A stretch of 64,000 nucleotides of DNA from Sphagnum compactum. Its lineage: Eukaryota; Bryophyta; Sphagnopsida; Sphagnales. The position numbers and the translations under genes were made by a program. The notes under the pieces are model-generated. The model was given only the letters and a program-made list of their open reading frames with translations, did not search any database and was not told the DNA's origin. Shown here piece by piece: positions 41,641 to 54,069 of the stretch (its first letter is position 1; each line of letters opens with the position of its first letter). The stretch covers positions 3,038,001 to 3,102,000 of the forward strand of contig OZ234494.1 of NCBI GenBank assembly GCA_965153455.1, given 5' to 3'.

Positions 41641-43450
41641 ACAACTCGAATTAGAGTTTATTTTTTTTCATTTATTATCTTTACTTTATCTTTATAAAGT
41701 TTAACTTTAAATGCACACAACTTGAACATGTGGATGATGCCAAAAGATCACTTGGAGAATTTGCATAATATCACATTCTTGTTGAAATAAATACATTTAT
41801 AATAGCCAATTTTTGTTGGCAAAAATTGAAATTATTATTTTTGAAAATGAAGTGATTTTGAAGGTTTTCCAATTGTCAAAAGTGAAAAAAATAACAATAA
41901 TAATCACTAGGTTTTCATAATTAGGTTTCATTGTGAAATTTGTAGCCAATAAATAGAAGGATGATTAAAGAATTGTATTTCATATTTTGTTCATAGCTAG
42001 ATTTGGCTTAATCTTTTTAAGGACGATCACCATTTTTTAATGTCTTCCTATGTATGATTGCCACCATATTTGTAATGTTTGATAATGTTTTTCATCAAAT
42101 TGTCACAAAATGTTTCCAAATCCTCCATTTGAACCTTCACGACTGAATGTCTAATTAACTAGCCCAAAGAAATATTTGTAATAGTCATGGCAAAGGCAAC
42201 CTCCTTTACAAAACTATCTATGATCAAACTTTGAATGAAATTTTGGATTATTTACTTAAATTATGCCTTAAATTGGAGTGAGCTTGTGTAAAAGCTTCAA
42301 TTTGCAAAAGATTGGTGGTCTTTTGATTACCAATAGGTGGTTCATTCTTCACGTGTCATATGTTTGTGATCACATGTTCAAAAGATGTTAGAACATATGA
42401 TTCGTAATTAGGTTTTCCTAAGATTCATCACATTTGTTTTGTTGTTAAGTTTTCAATTTGTGTGAAGTTTTGGAAGTCTCAATTTGACGTGTCCAATATA
42501 CATTTTTGGATTTATATTTCTTACTTGCCTTGGGTTATTTGCCTTTTTAATTTGTGTTCTTTGATTTGTTTTTTGTGATTTGTGTGTTCAATTTTTCAAT
42601 TTATGTGTGAATTTTTCAATTTATGTGAAGTTTTCAATTTCTTTGAATTCAAACTTGTGCTTAGCTTTGTTGCGTCCAAAATTGTTTATATGTGAAACTT
42701 TTTCCTTGTGATGACACGTACATGACATCCATTGAATTTTAAGTTTGGTCTTTCTTTCTTAAGCTTTATAGTGTTTGAAACACCTCTTACAAACACACAT
42801 CCTTGCCTTCGAACAATTTGTTTGAGTCTTTATGTGATAAATATTAAAAAAATCATTGAAAAAATATAGATGATAAGAACATATTAACCACATTAAAAAA
42901 ACACTCATAATTTAACAAATGTGGAATTCTACAACTTTAAAATTGCAAAAAAATGTTTCAAAATTATTTCAGAATTTCAAAGCTTCAAGAATACTTTACC
43001 ACATATAAATGAATTATAATGTACATGATGTATCAAAAAAAGTTATAGCTTAGAGTATAATAAAATTAAAAAATGTTTTTGGTGATGATTTAAAATTTTG
43101 ATCATTTTTCAAGATGAAACATTAAATCTATAAATAATGACTAACCAAAAAAACTTGATGCATTAGGAAAAATTGAAATATTTTTTAGAACAAGTTACAC
43201 AAAATTTCATTCAAAAATTCATTTACATGTAAAAGTTTTTTCTGGGAAAAAAGACTTGGAGTCCTTTTCCAAAATGATCCTTTTAACTCCTAGTTACAAG
43301 TTTTGACCCAAAGTCCGCTTATTTTTAATTAAATATTTGTAAAAATTTTAAAACATATTATTATAATTAAAAAATAATAATATATCTATCCAGAAAACCC
43401 ATTAGTCATCATATTAACTATAGTCACAAAACCATGACATCATATGTCAT
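41641..43450. other. Gene-free AT-rich stretch
   Basis: No open frame of note and no bounded element recognised. Confidence 0.45.
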
Positions 43451-43457
43451 TTCAAAG

Positions 43458-43607
43458 CATTAGTAAAAAATTGTCTTTTGCAAATTATCTTATGCAACTA
43501 CACATGTCACATGCAACTAAAAAATAGTTGCATGCGACATTTTTTAGTTGCATAAGACACTTGTAGTTACATAAGACAAGTTGCAAAAGACAATTTTTCT
43601 TCTAGTG
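43458..43607. mobile_element. Foldback element of about 150 bp (MITE-like)
   Basis: A long palindrome. The left arm AAAAAATTGTCTTTTGCAA, with CTTATGCAACTAC and ATGCAACTA, is mirrored by TAGTTGCAT, then GTAGTTACATAAGACAAG and TTGCAAAAGACAATTTTT. The right end in reverse complement is CACTAGAAGAAAAATTGTC and the left end CATTAGTAAAAAATTGTC, which resemble CACTA-type ends. I could not find a matching target duplication, so the exact borders are uncertain. Confidence 0.6.
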
Positions 43608-43610
43608 ATA

Positions 43611-45835
43611 TGGCCTTTGCAATTACATAAAATTTTTGTGACCAAATAGTTACAATTGTAGTCAAAAAAGACAATAGTCATTTCTTTGACGGATCAAAAA
43701 ACCCATAATGTGTTATTGCATTAACAACCTATATTATTTTTAAAAATCTCACCTATGTAATGACACGTGTCAATATGGTACTAGTTGAATTTAATGAAAC
43801 TACAAATAATATAAATATATGAATAATAAATATTTTAAAAATAATGTAACTTCACTACTTAGTTGTAAAACCGTCACAAAATGACGATGCATAAGCTGGT
43901 TTGCATGGATGAAAAGTTAATGTAATTCACATCTTTATGCGACTACCATTGCAACTTGGTGGCACGTATTGTCTTTTGTGATTAAAAATTTATGCTTGTT
44001 CAAGGCAACTAGACCTTGTAGTAAGTCGCATGTGATAATTTCAACTAAAAATAAATTTAAAATCCAATTGTTTATTTGCAAATTCCTTGTAGTGATATGC
44101 ATGATTATTTTCATTTTTCCTTTATTTGCAAAACCTTTATTAAAGTTGAAATGGAACTTTACATAACCCTTGCTTCACACACCTTTTTTGATAATTATTG
44201 GTGTATAACCACTATGTCCCAATTGTTCATCTACTAAACCCTTTGCAACCTTCATTAACAATATTTGGGGGTTAACTAATGTTTTTGGCCCATTAATCAT
44301 AATGTGTTATGTGGCCTTCATAGTGGGAGGGAAATCATGCTTACATGTAAGCATAAGATCCCTTCCATTTTCAAATAAAATATTTGTAAAAATTATCACC
44401 TCCTACACCTCATGATTTAAATATGTTTATGTTCATGATGACATAATTTGTTTCATGTTTTACAATGGCCAAAACCCATGGGTGGCAAACATTCTCAAAA
44501 TGTGAAGTTAGATGCACCTCTCACCTCATCCTAAGCCCTAAATGAACGAACGAAAAATTCATTGCAAAAATAAACTTGAACAAGAAGAAATACTAAGGGG
44601 CTTCCCTACCTAGGATAAACATAACCACAAAACCAACAAACAAGCCTAACCATCATTAAGTGGTTAATAACTCCACCTAACTTTCATGCTGTGAAATGAA
44701 TAAATAGTGTGATGAATACCCAATATTCTATCAAAAACTTCAATAATTCTATTATCATTTTGATATATCTCTTAATTTGTTGTTGAACATGTTGCCACTC
44801 AAGTCTATTGCATTTGATAAGATTGTCCCACATGACTCGCTTCAACTTGGCATCATGCCATTTAAAGTTATCAAACATCAAATCATTACTTTAAATCCAT
44901 ATGGTTGGAGAATAACACCCTTTATCAAGGACCATATATAACTAAACTTATTAATTATGCTAAGTATTGTTGCTTGTTGCATACCCTATTAGTATGTGGG
45001 GGCAATTTAAGGTGATATAAAAAAGTTAAATATAATTCTTAGGCCTTAATAGTTTTTGAACATTGCTAAAATCTATGCACAATCTATGCAACTAATTATG
45101 GGGTTTCAAAATCACAAGAGGGGCACTCACTTGTATGCCAAACTAGTTTGCATTAGCTTGTCATTTGATGACAATTAATGCATGATGCCATAATGCCCAA
45201 ATGAACCCAAAAAATCTTTTAGTTTTTTGTTTTTTAAAACCTATTTCCATTTCAATTAGAAGTTTTGTGAGAGGACTTGTTCCAAGATTAATTTCCAAAT
45301 ACATTGTGTGTAAGAACACACCTAGGATTAACTAGTTTCCTTTTCGAACCTTATTAATAAATTGCCTTGTTGATAAACTATTGTTAGGATTCCAAAATAT
45401 TAGGCTAGTCATTATTGGTAGTGTTAAGCACCAAGATGTTTGTTTTATGATGATCATCACCCTTGTGTGAATAAATTAACACCTTCTTGAATTTCAAAAA
45501 TTCCCTTCACCATAATACTCCCATGTCATTTGTAATGTCAACTATTTGCAAACAATTTGTTTCAAGTTTAGTTATTAATCATTTGACAACCATGTTATTT
45601 TCATGTCCAAATAGGCTTTAAGGTAGTTTCTAAATACACCTAGGAAATGTCTCCAAGTGCTTTCCAAATGTAAAAGAATTCAAATGTAAAAAATAATGTT
45701 GAAGTGACAATGAAATGAAATAAAAAACCAAAAAGAATTACTCCTAAATATGAAAGGTTGTGTTTTGAACCCTAACCCTCGAACCCACCCCCTTTAATGC
45801 CCTAGGAAGAAAACATATGGTTCATTTTAATTTTG
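43611..45835. other. Stretch with decayed sequence only
   Basis: One minus-strand open frame (44684-44881) reads like diluted coding sequence (FKWHDAKLKRVMWDNLIK), but I do not recognise it. A probable reverse-transcriptase remnant lies at 45040-45175. A CACTACAAGGAAT-like end in reverse complement at 44082-44094 hints at another decayed CACTA piece. Confidence 0.4.
45040..45175 (-). pseudogene. Possible Ty3/Gypsy reverse transcriptase remnant
   Basis: The minus strand reads GIQVSAPLVILKPHN, one stop, then LHRLCIDFSNVQ. Order and spacing match the reverse-transcriptase segment xxSPxxxPVxxVKKxDGxWRxCxDYRxLN. The match is short and the flanks decay at once. Confidence 0.35.
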
Positions 45836-46261
45836 TTATACTAAGAGCATTTCCAATGTAAGTTTACAAAGCTCCTACTAACCATACCTTACTATTGCAA
45901 ACTATAAGAACATATGTGAATGCCCACCGCACATTCTACTTGGTATAAGAAACACATGTCCTGTTAGAAGAAAAAAAAATTGTCGTTACTTTGTTGCACA
46001 TTATCGAGCACCATAAACGCTCATGCACGATGTTAACGAATAAAAATATCTAAATTAAATAGTTCCATAGGCCTCCTATTGACTACTAGTTACTAGTGGT
46101 AGACTTATCATCCTTTACCCAAGAGGTGAAACTAATGGGATTAGGTAGCTTGGGTTAGTGAGTGGTTGAAGGTAATTCACCCAATCATTTAGGATATATA
46201 TAAGAAGGGATTAAAATAAGGGCCCTATTTTATAGGGATTAATGAGGGCCTTGTGTATGGT

Positions 46262-46274
46262 ATGGGGGGGGGGG
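46262..46274. repeat. G homopolymer inside the Harbinger element
   Basis: A run of about ten G between TATG and AATAGAAG. The adjacent gene-free left part of the element (45900-47130) shows no other coding signal. Confidence 0.6.
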
Positions 46275-47139
46275 AATAGAAGAAGGGGGAAGAGAAAGAA
46301 ATTTCATTAGAGACTTTTGGGGGATGGAGGAGATGGACTTGGAGTGTAGAAAAAAGGAATGGAGAAAAAAGTATGCACATTATGCGTGATTTTAATGGAA
46401 GATGGTGGAAGGACTCGAGTTTCATATATTGCTATGATCTTCTATTAAGTGTGGAAGGCAGAGTTGTGTTTGTGATAGAAGTAAGATGTTTCCTTTAACT
46501 AATGTTTTTACATTGCTTATACAATAGAGAGTAAAAGGGTTGATTCCTAGGTAGTCCTTGGAGCCTTAAGCTACTAGCTGCCACATGAGGGTAGTAGCCA
46601 GTTCATGGTGGTGGAAATTAGGGGGTACAATAGTGGGTTGTAGATGAAAGGGTCACAAAAGAGGGACGTCAAGGGTTGTAGGTGGCACATAGAACCACTA
46701 GAAAACCTACACATATGGAAAAGGGAGGGATAGTAACATTAGAAAGGTCTGTAGACCCATAGGCAATATCTGAAGGACGTTGAAGGTACTATAGACCCAT
46801 TAAGAATAATTGCTTTTAGGTTTTTTTTTTTTTCATCTTGTGTTCTTTTTGTTTTACCCTCTACTCCTTGGATTAAAAAACTGATATAAACATAGGTATA
46901 GTCTAAGATAGTATACCCTTACCTTCCCCATTTCCACTTGTATGACCTCTTACTTACTACTTGAGTATGTGTAGTAAAATAAGAAAAAAAGAGGGTAATT
47001 TTTTATGTGAAATATTAAGGTGTCAACCTTGTCTTTTGGTCTTACCCCTTGGACGAGGGGTAATGATTGGGGGCCAAATTTTCACCTTTTAACACACGAA
47101 CATTGTCAACAAAATGTGACAATAAGCTACCGCATATGC

Positions 47140-48124
47140 TTTTAAAACTACTTCTGCTATCAAAAGCAAGAAGGGGAAGAATTTTGTTGTAAAGGAGGAA
47201 AGGTAGCTCTATTGCAAATTTTTTCGTGTTTCGCAAGATCCCACAATAGGTATTAGCCAAAAATCAACCGCATTTTGGGACCAGATTCATGATCACTACA
47301 ATCAAAATCGGCCTACTTGTGGAGCTGAGTGACTTGCCAAATCTTTTGAAACAAAATGGGGAGTGATTAAACATAGCGTTGCCAAATTTATTGGGCATTA
47401 TGGACCGTGGTGGCATTTTGTGAATTTGGGACTTTAATAGAAAAATAATTATACAAATCAAAACACATCAAAAATCAAATATGTTTTGTTTTTTTACATT
47501 GTTGGTTCTTACTAAAATATGTTCTTAGATGGGGTAGATTTTTTAAAGGATGTGAAGGAAACTTCTAATTTGAAACAACATGCCTTCACTAAGCAAGGTG
47601 CATGTGTTGAATTTGAGACTTTGGAACCACTACCACCAATGGCCTATGGTGGTTTGAGTTTCAAAAGACCTCATGGGTCGCGAGTTGCAAAGGAGGAGCA
47701 AAAACAATCGAAGCTTCATGAATCAACTTTGCGACTACATGCACAAGCCACCACTGACATGGTTGCTTCAACATTGAAAAAACCAACAATCATGGAAAAC
47801 CAAAACATAATGGCCTTATTCACAGTTCTTTATTCTAAACTTGTTTCGAAGGAGGCCAAAAAAAATTTCATGCTTGGAAGAAGAGATGAACTTGGAAAGT
47901 TTCAAGCAAGGCTTCAACCCACCATCACAATTCCAACAAAAGTAAGCCCTCTCAAGGAAATTCTAGATCCAACAACCCCACACGGTGATTCACATGAAGA
48001 TGAATATTCGTTAACATTTGGTAGTTCACCAACTCATTTATGTAGAGAGGACCATAATTCACAAGATTCACCACAAAATTCACCTTATGCAGGAAGGTTT
48101 TTGAAAATGTTTAATCTCCTTTAA
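47140..48124 (+). pseudogene. Harbinger Myb/SANT-like accessory protein, broken
   Basis: Near 47165 the + strand reads KKGKNFVVKEER, a stop, then KFFRVSQDPTIGISQKS, TAFWDQIHDHYNQNRPT, another stop, and LAKSFETKWGVIKHSVAKF. This is the Myb/SANT-like (NAM-associated) DNA-binding protein that partners Harbinger transposases. From 47519 a 201-codon frame carries its C-terminal half, including FKRPHGSRVAKEEQKQSKL and a LGRRDELGKFQARLQ helix. At least two in-frame stops and one frame change separate the parts. In intact elements this protein binds the transposon ends and helps bring in the transposase. Confidence 0.75.
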
Positions 48125-49330
48125 GAAAAGAACCCTGTCAATGATTGGTATGTTGTTAATAGACATGGATAGTACTAAGAAATGGATGTTGACCATATTT
48201 TTTGAAAAGACCAAAATTTTTATTATAGTTTGCATTGTTGCCCTTTTGAGCCCACATTTTCGAGATAGTAATGGGTAACCCACATTTTCAATTTGGGTGG
48301 TTCCTTGGAAGTGGTCTTCAAAATACAATCTTTGTTTCAAATGTGAGACATTAGATCTAAGATCAAGGAAACGTTCTAAGTTATAATTGGATTCATTTTC
48401 TATGATTAAATTGTGCAAAATCACGCACCCTATGATAATACTTTTGATTGTGGCCATGTCCCATTTTTTATTCGGATTTTGAATGATTGCAAAGTGTGTT
48501 TCAAACACCCAAAAACAACGCTCCACATTTTTTCTGGCTCCTTGCATTTTAGAAAAATGTTGCCTTTTCTTTCCTTGTGGTTCATGAATTGTTTGAACAA
48601 AGATGTTCCATTGAAAATAGATTCCATTAGCACATGTGTACTATTTTGGATATGTATTGCCATTGACAACAAAATCCATGTCTTGAGTGGGCCCTTGAAG
48701 CAAATTAGTGATAAGTGGTGACCTATTTAACACGTTAATATCATTGTTATTACTAAGAAGACCAAAAAAATGTCAAATCCAGAGTGATTGGTCTACAACA
48801 TCTTCAAGAATGATTGATCTATTGCCATCTTTATTTTGAAATTGTCCTTGCCAAACAACCAGGTAATTTTTCCATTAATAATGCATAAAAATCCAACCTT
48901 GCAAACATACCTAAGAACCCCTGAGCTTCATTGATTTTGAATTGCCTTTCAATATCATCTTGTGTAGGCTACTTCAAATACTTGGTCTCAAAAATTTCCT
49001 TGACAACTTTCACAAAACATTTCATTGCCTCCATTACCATACTAATTTCTCCCACTCGGTAGTACTCATCAACTATATTAGGTGTGATTCCATAAACTAA
49101 AATGCGCAACGCAACAATGCACTTTTGGATTGAGCTCAAACCTATGTTGCTAAGTGCATTTCACTTCTCACTTTTGTAAGAAATACAAATCATGTGCACA
49201 AACATTTTCAAGAATTCGAAGAAACAATGTTTGCCTCATTTGGTACCTCCACCTAAACAATCTGACATCATACATTGGTGAGGCACAAAAGTAATCCCTC
49301 TAGATCCTATCTTGTCCACACTACCTTTCT
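48110..49330 (-). pseudogene. PIF/Harbinger DDE transposase, broken
   Basis: Read on the minus strand from 49300, the family order is clear: YFCASPMYDVRLFRWRYQM, LFLRILENVCAHDLYFLQK, IQKCIVALRILVYGITP, VDEYYRVGEISMVMEAMK, INEAQGFLGMFARLDFYALL (first DDE aspartate region), SIILEDVVDQSLWI, then ARKNVERCFWVFETHFAII (carrying the catalytic E of VERxFG) and IIIGCVILHNLIIENES. Frameshifts (one near 48545) and stops break it into at least four pieces. It was the cut-and-paste transposase of the element bounded at 45845 and 49745. Confidence 0.85.
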
Positions 49331-49749
49331 CTCTCCAAATTAGGTTTTCACCCTGGAAGTGAACCTCCATGCTTCCTTTTTTGAGTTTCAAAATTAGCCC
49401 TTATATGATTCATAATGAAAGTGCTAAAAAGGTCTTTCACAATCGTCATCTTCAAATGAGACTTGAAGATTCTGTTGCAATCATTATCTCCAACATTCCA
49501 TCACTCAAGAGTTATAACCTTTTCTAGTGCAAACCCTCAAAACCTATTTTGAATATATTTGTGAAATATTTAAAAACTCTTTGGCATTATTCTGATCAGG
49601 TGCCGAATGGGCTGGGGTGTAGTGCGTGAAGTGGGTGTAGTGGGGTAATTTCTTAGAATTTATTGACCCCTTCACTTGGGCTCTTACACACACCCCGCTT
49701 CAACAATTTTGTCGTGTTGATGCAAGGGGGGCAATGGAGATGCTCTAAA

Positions 49750-50835
49750 GCATTGTAATAGATGAAATTTCTTTTAGGAAAACAAAAAATGAAACAAACA
49801 TTCAAATTTTCTTTGGGTTGCTTTATCTAGTTTTATATGATGTATATTTGCCCAACTTTATTACAAGTTCAATAATGATGTTTGAAATTGTAAAGACCGA
49901 TTTTTATATCGTAATTAAAGAAAATGTTATTAAATATTTTTTTCCCTTTGTTGTTTGGGTGTGCTTCAAAAATTGGAATGCCAACCAAAAGAGGCATTTT
50001 GTTCTTTGATCATGTCCCCTTTAAAACCAAAAAAAATCATTGTTTTTGTGATACCTAGTGTATATTTGCTAGGTATAATGGCAAACAATAAATTAAAATT
50101 AATTTTGCACTCAATAAAATCCACAACCTTGGGCTTTACTTTACATTCAATAGTTGTTAATTAGGGCGAAGGTAAAATGACAACCACATTGAGAAGTTAC
50201 TTGGATAGAAGATGGTGGATGACATTAAGCCATTTTTGTTCATTGGGTTTTCAATTGGTTATTCCCCAAAAGCTTTTTTTGGTTCATTGCATTCCCCAAG
50301 AGCCTTTGTGGTGTGGGGAACAACTATTGGGAACATAGTGAATAAAAAGGCTCCAATGAACAATATAAATCTTCTTCTTTTACATCCTATTGTCATTGGG
50401 GGAACTATGGGGGTAGTAGGTTGAAATAATAAAGTTAACTATAACAAAGAGGTCTTGGTATCAAATCCAAACACTCACGGATTAACAACACTTTGTGTGA
50501 AACACCACCAACTATATGTATTGCAAAATTCTTCACCAAGAAAATTCTAAGGCAGGAGAACGAAGAATCAATCCATTTACCATCTTTTGTGTAACCTCCC
50601 AACTTGGTTGTCATTTTCCCTTGGTCGTCAATTATTACCAAGAGGTGGTTTCATTTACTTTAACCTCAAAATTGTGTTCATGCAAATTCAACCCTAACTC
50701 TAAATGTGTGTGCATGTACATATGTATTTTGAACCATACATCCATAATTAATTCAACAATTCCCACTTGTGATTTTTTCAAAATCAAAATTAATTTGTCT
50801 AAGCCATGTATATAAAAGCATCCATGTAGAATGAA
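49750..50835. other. Gene-free stretch
   Basis: Short open frames on both strands without motifs. No supported feature. Confidence 0.45.
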
Positions 50836-50837
50836 AC

Positions 50838-52735
50838 CCATTCTAACTTTATTTCAAACCTTAAGTTTGCCTTCATCCATGGAGTTTGAAATATAGGTAC
50901 CTAATTAAATACCTGGGTTTTTTCAAAATTGAAATGAATTCTCACCAACAATGTGAAATCAACAATTTAGGATGCCTAACCCTAAACCTTTGGCGCACTA
51001 AGATGGACATGGATGGATGGGTTTGGTTCATCGGTTCATTCAAGAGACGACATAAAATAGGAGGGAAGAAACCCTAACCTTATTCCCAACCCTAAATTTG
51101 CTTTCATATATGAAAATTTGAAATATAGGTACCTAATTTACTTCCTCGGTTTTCTCATAATTGAAATGAATTCTCACCAACAATGTGAAATCAACAATTT
51201 AAAATGCCTAACCCTAAACCATTGGCACACTAAGATGAACATGGATGGACAAGTTCAATTTATCAGTTCATTAAAGAGATGACATAAAATAGGAGGGAGG
51301 AAACCCTAACCTTATTCTTAACCCTAAGTTTGCCTTCATCCATGGAGTTTGAAATATAGGTACTTAATTTACTACCTAGGTTTTCTCAAAATTGAAATGA
51401 ATTCTCACCGACAATGTGAAATCAACAATTTAAAATGTTTAACCCTAAACCTTTGGCACACTAAGATGAACATGGATGGACGAGTTCGATTCATCAATTC
51501 ATTTAAGAGATGACATAAAGTACCAGTTAAAAAACCCTAACCTTATTCCTAACCCTAAGTTTGCCTGCATCCATGGAGTTTGAAATATAGGTATTTAATT
51601 TATTACCTAGGTTTTCTCAAAATTGAAATGAATTCTCACCAACAATGTGAAATCAACAATTTAGAATGTCTAACCCTAAACCTTTGGCACACTAAGATGA
51701 ACATGGATGGACGAGTTCAATTCATCAATTCATTTAAGAGATGACATAAAGTACCAGTTAAAAAACCCTAACCTTATTCCTAACCCTAAGTTTGCCTTCA
51801 TCCATGGAGTTTGAAATATAGGTACTTAATTTACTACCTAGGTTTTCTCAAAATTGAAATGAATTCTCACCGACAATGTGAAATCAACAATTTAAAATGT
51901 CTTAACCCTAAACCTTTGGCACACTAAGATGAACATGGATGGACGAGTTCGATTCATCAATTCATTTAAGAGATGACATAAAGTACCAGTTAAAAAACCC
52001 TAACCTTATTCCTAACCCTAAGTTTGCCTGCATCCATGGAGTTTGAAATATAGGTATTTAATTTATTACCTAGGTTTTCTCAAAATTGAAATGAATTCTC
52101 ACCAACAATGTGAAATCAACAATTTAGAATGTCTAACCCTAAACCTTTGGCACACTAAGATGAACATGGATGGACGAGTTCAATTCATCAATTCATTTAA
52201 GAGATGACATAAAGTACCAGTTAAAAAACCCTAACCTTATTCCTAACCCTAAGTTTGCCTTCATCCATGGAGTTTGAAATGTAGGTACCTAATTTACTAC
52301 CTAGGTTTTCTCGAAATTGAAATGAATTCTCATTGTCAATATGAAATCAACAATTTAGAATGCCTAAGCCTAAACCTTTGGCACCCTAGGATGGACATGG
52401 ATGTATAGGTCCGATTTGTTGGTTCATTCAAGAGACAATATAAGAGAGTAGGGAGGAAACCCTAAACTGAGGTTTCATGGGAGTGATTTCTCACTGCTTG
52501 ATGCAAAATCGACGGTGCAAAATGCCCATGAGCCACCTTTCTGGCAGACTAGGATGGACATGGATGGATGAAGTTTGGTTCATCTCTGCATTTTCAAGCA
52601 ACGATAGAAATAGCGCGGGGAAGAAACCCTAAAATGAGGTTTTATGGAAAACAATTTTCAACCGTCGATGTGGAATCGACGGTGCAGAATTCCCCATCCA
52701 TGGGTATAAATAACGCAGGGAGCTAACCCTAAAAC
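50838..52735 (+). repeat. Telo-box tandem array, about nine units of mostly 231 bp
   Basis: Unit starts, set on ACCCTAA, fall near 51071, 51303, 51534, 51765, 51997, 52228 and 52459, a period of 231-232 bases; an earlier unit begins near 50838. The last two units are shortened (about 167 and 100 bases) and end in the eS31 promoter. A typical unit carries three AACCCTAA cores and the landmarks TTCATCCATGGAGTTTGAAA, AATTGAAATGAATTCTCACC, AATGTGAAATCAACAATTTA and CACTAAGATGAACATGGATG. Units alternate as A and B types: 51303-51764 (AB) is repeated almost unchanged at 51765-52227 (AB). AACCCTAA is the telo-box found in promoters of many plant translation genes. Confidence 0.9.
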
Positions 52736-52740
52736 GAGGA
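52600..52740 (+). promoter_or_regulatory. Core promoter of the ubiquitin-eS31 gene
   Basis: TATAAATA at 52705-52712 is followed by ACGCAGGGAGCT and the telo-box AACCCTAAA at about 52724-52732. Transcription would then start near 52735-52745, leaving a leader of about 110 bases before the ATG at 52853. The preceding unit has the same layout with TAGAAATA at 52605-52612 and AAACCCTAAA near 52625. Confidence 0.7.
52662..52682. promoter_or_regulatory. Perfect palindrome upstream of the TATA box
   Basis: CCGTCGAT, five bases, then ATCGACGG: two exact 8-base half-sites. Its 3' half ends 22 bases before the TATAAATA core. Outer array units carry only eroded forms (CCAACAATGTGAAATCAACA). It looks like a site for a dimeric factor or a small hairpin. 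Confidence 0.5.
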
Positions 52741-52852
52741 GCAACTGCAGAGACGGAGGTGAAGAGGAAGGGCGGCCGGCCATTGCGCACAGCGAAGAAG
52801 GAAGAGTCTGGAGCTCGTGTGCGATCGCTCGATCAATCGTTCCTTCGCAGCC

Positions 52853-53846
<994 letters not shown>

Positions 53847-53951
53847 CCCCTTTCTGAAGGTATTACTAAAGAGTTCTCCATGTAACTGTGCAGCTTGCTC
53901 AGTTTGTTTTTTCTTTTGGCACTATGGTTTTGTTGTCATTTTCTGACCTAC

Positions 53952-54065
53952 CTTGTAATTCACTCTGGAATGGAAAAGACTTATTACCTCTCCTTCATGG
54001 CTTGTGAGTTTCTGAACTTGTAATTCGCTCTTGAATGGAAAACGTTAGTACCTTTCCTTCACAGT
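53952..54065 (+). repeat. Duplicated 3'-end motif of the eS31 gene
   Basis: CTTGTAATTCACTCTGGAAT at 53952 recurs with two changes at 54017. Both copies are followed by GGAAAA and a CCTTTCCTTCA-type stretch. TGTAA motifs 100-170 bases past the stop could be alternative polyadenylation elements. Confidence 0.6.
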
Positions 54066-54069
54066 TTTG

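Larger units (their letters stand above)
45845..49745. mobile_element. PIF/Harbinger DNA transposon, decayed but bounded
   Basis: The left end reads GAGCATTTCCAATG. The right end, in reverse complement, reads GAGCATCTCCATTG. Each end is flanked by TAA (45842-45844 and 49746-49748), a 3-bp target duplication of the TWA type used by PIF/Harbinger elements. The ends match the GAGCATCTCC form common in plant members. Inside are relics of both element genes in convergent orientation: a Myb/SANT-like DNA-binding protein (+) and a DDE transposase (-). Both carry stops or frameshifts, so the copy cannot move by itself. Confidence 0.85.

Noticed and set aside
44684-44881. Minus-strand frame with FKWHDAKLKRVMWDNLIK
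   Set aside because: Looks like decayed coding sequence, but I cannot assign a family; stops on both sides. Left out as a gene.
50838-52459. Regular 231-bp spacing considered as a CRISPR or centromeric satellite
   Set aside because: Units are directly adjacent with no unique spacers, the organism is a plant, and the units resemble the neighbouring promoter.
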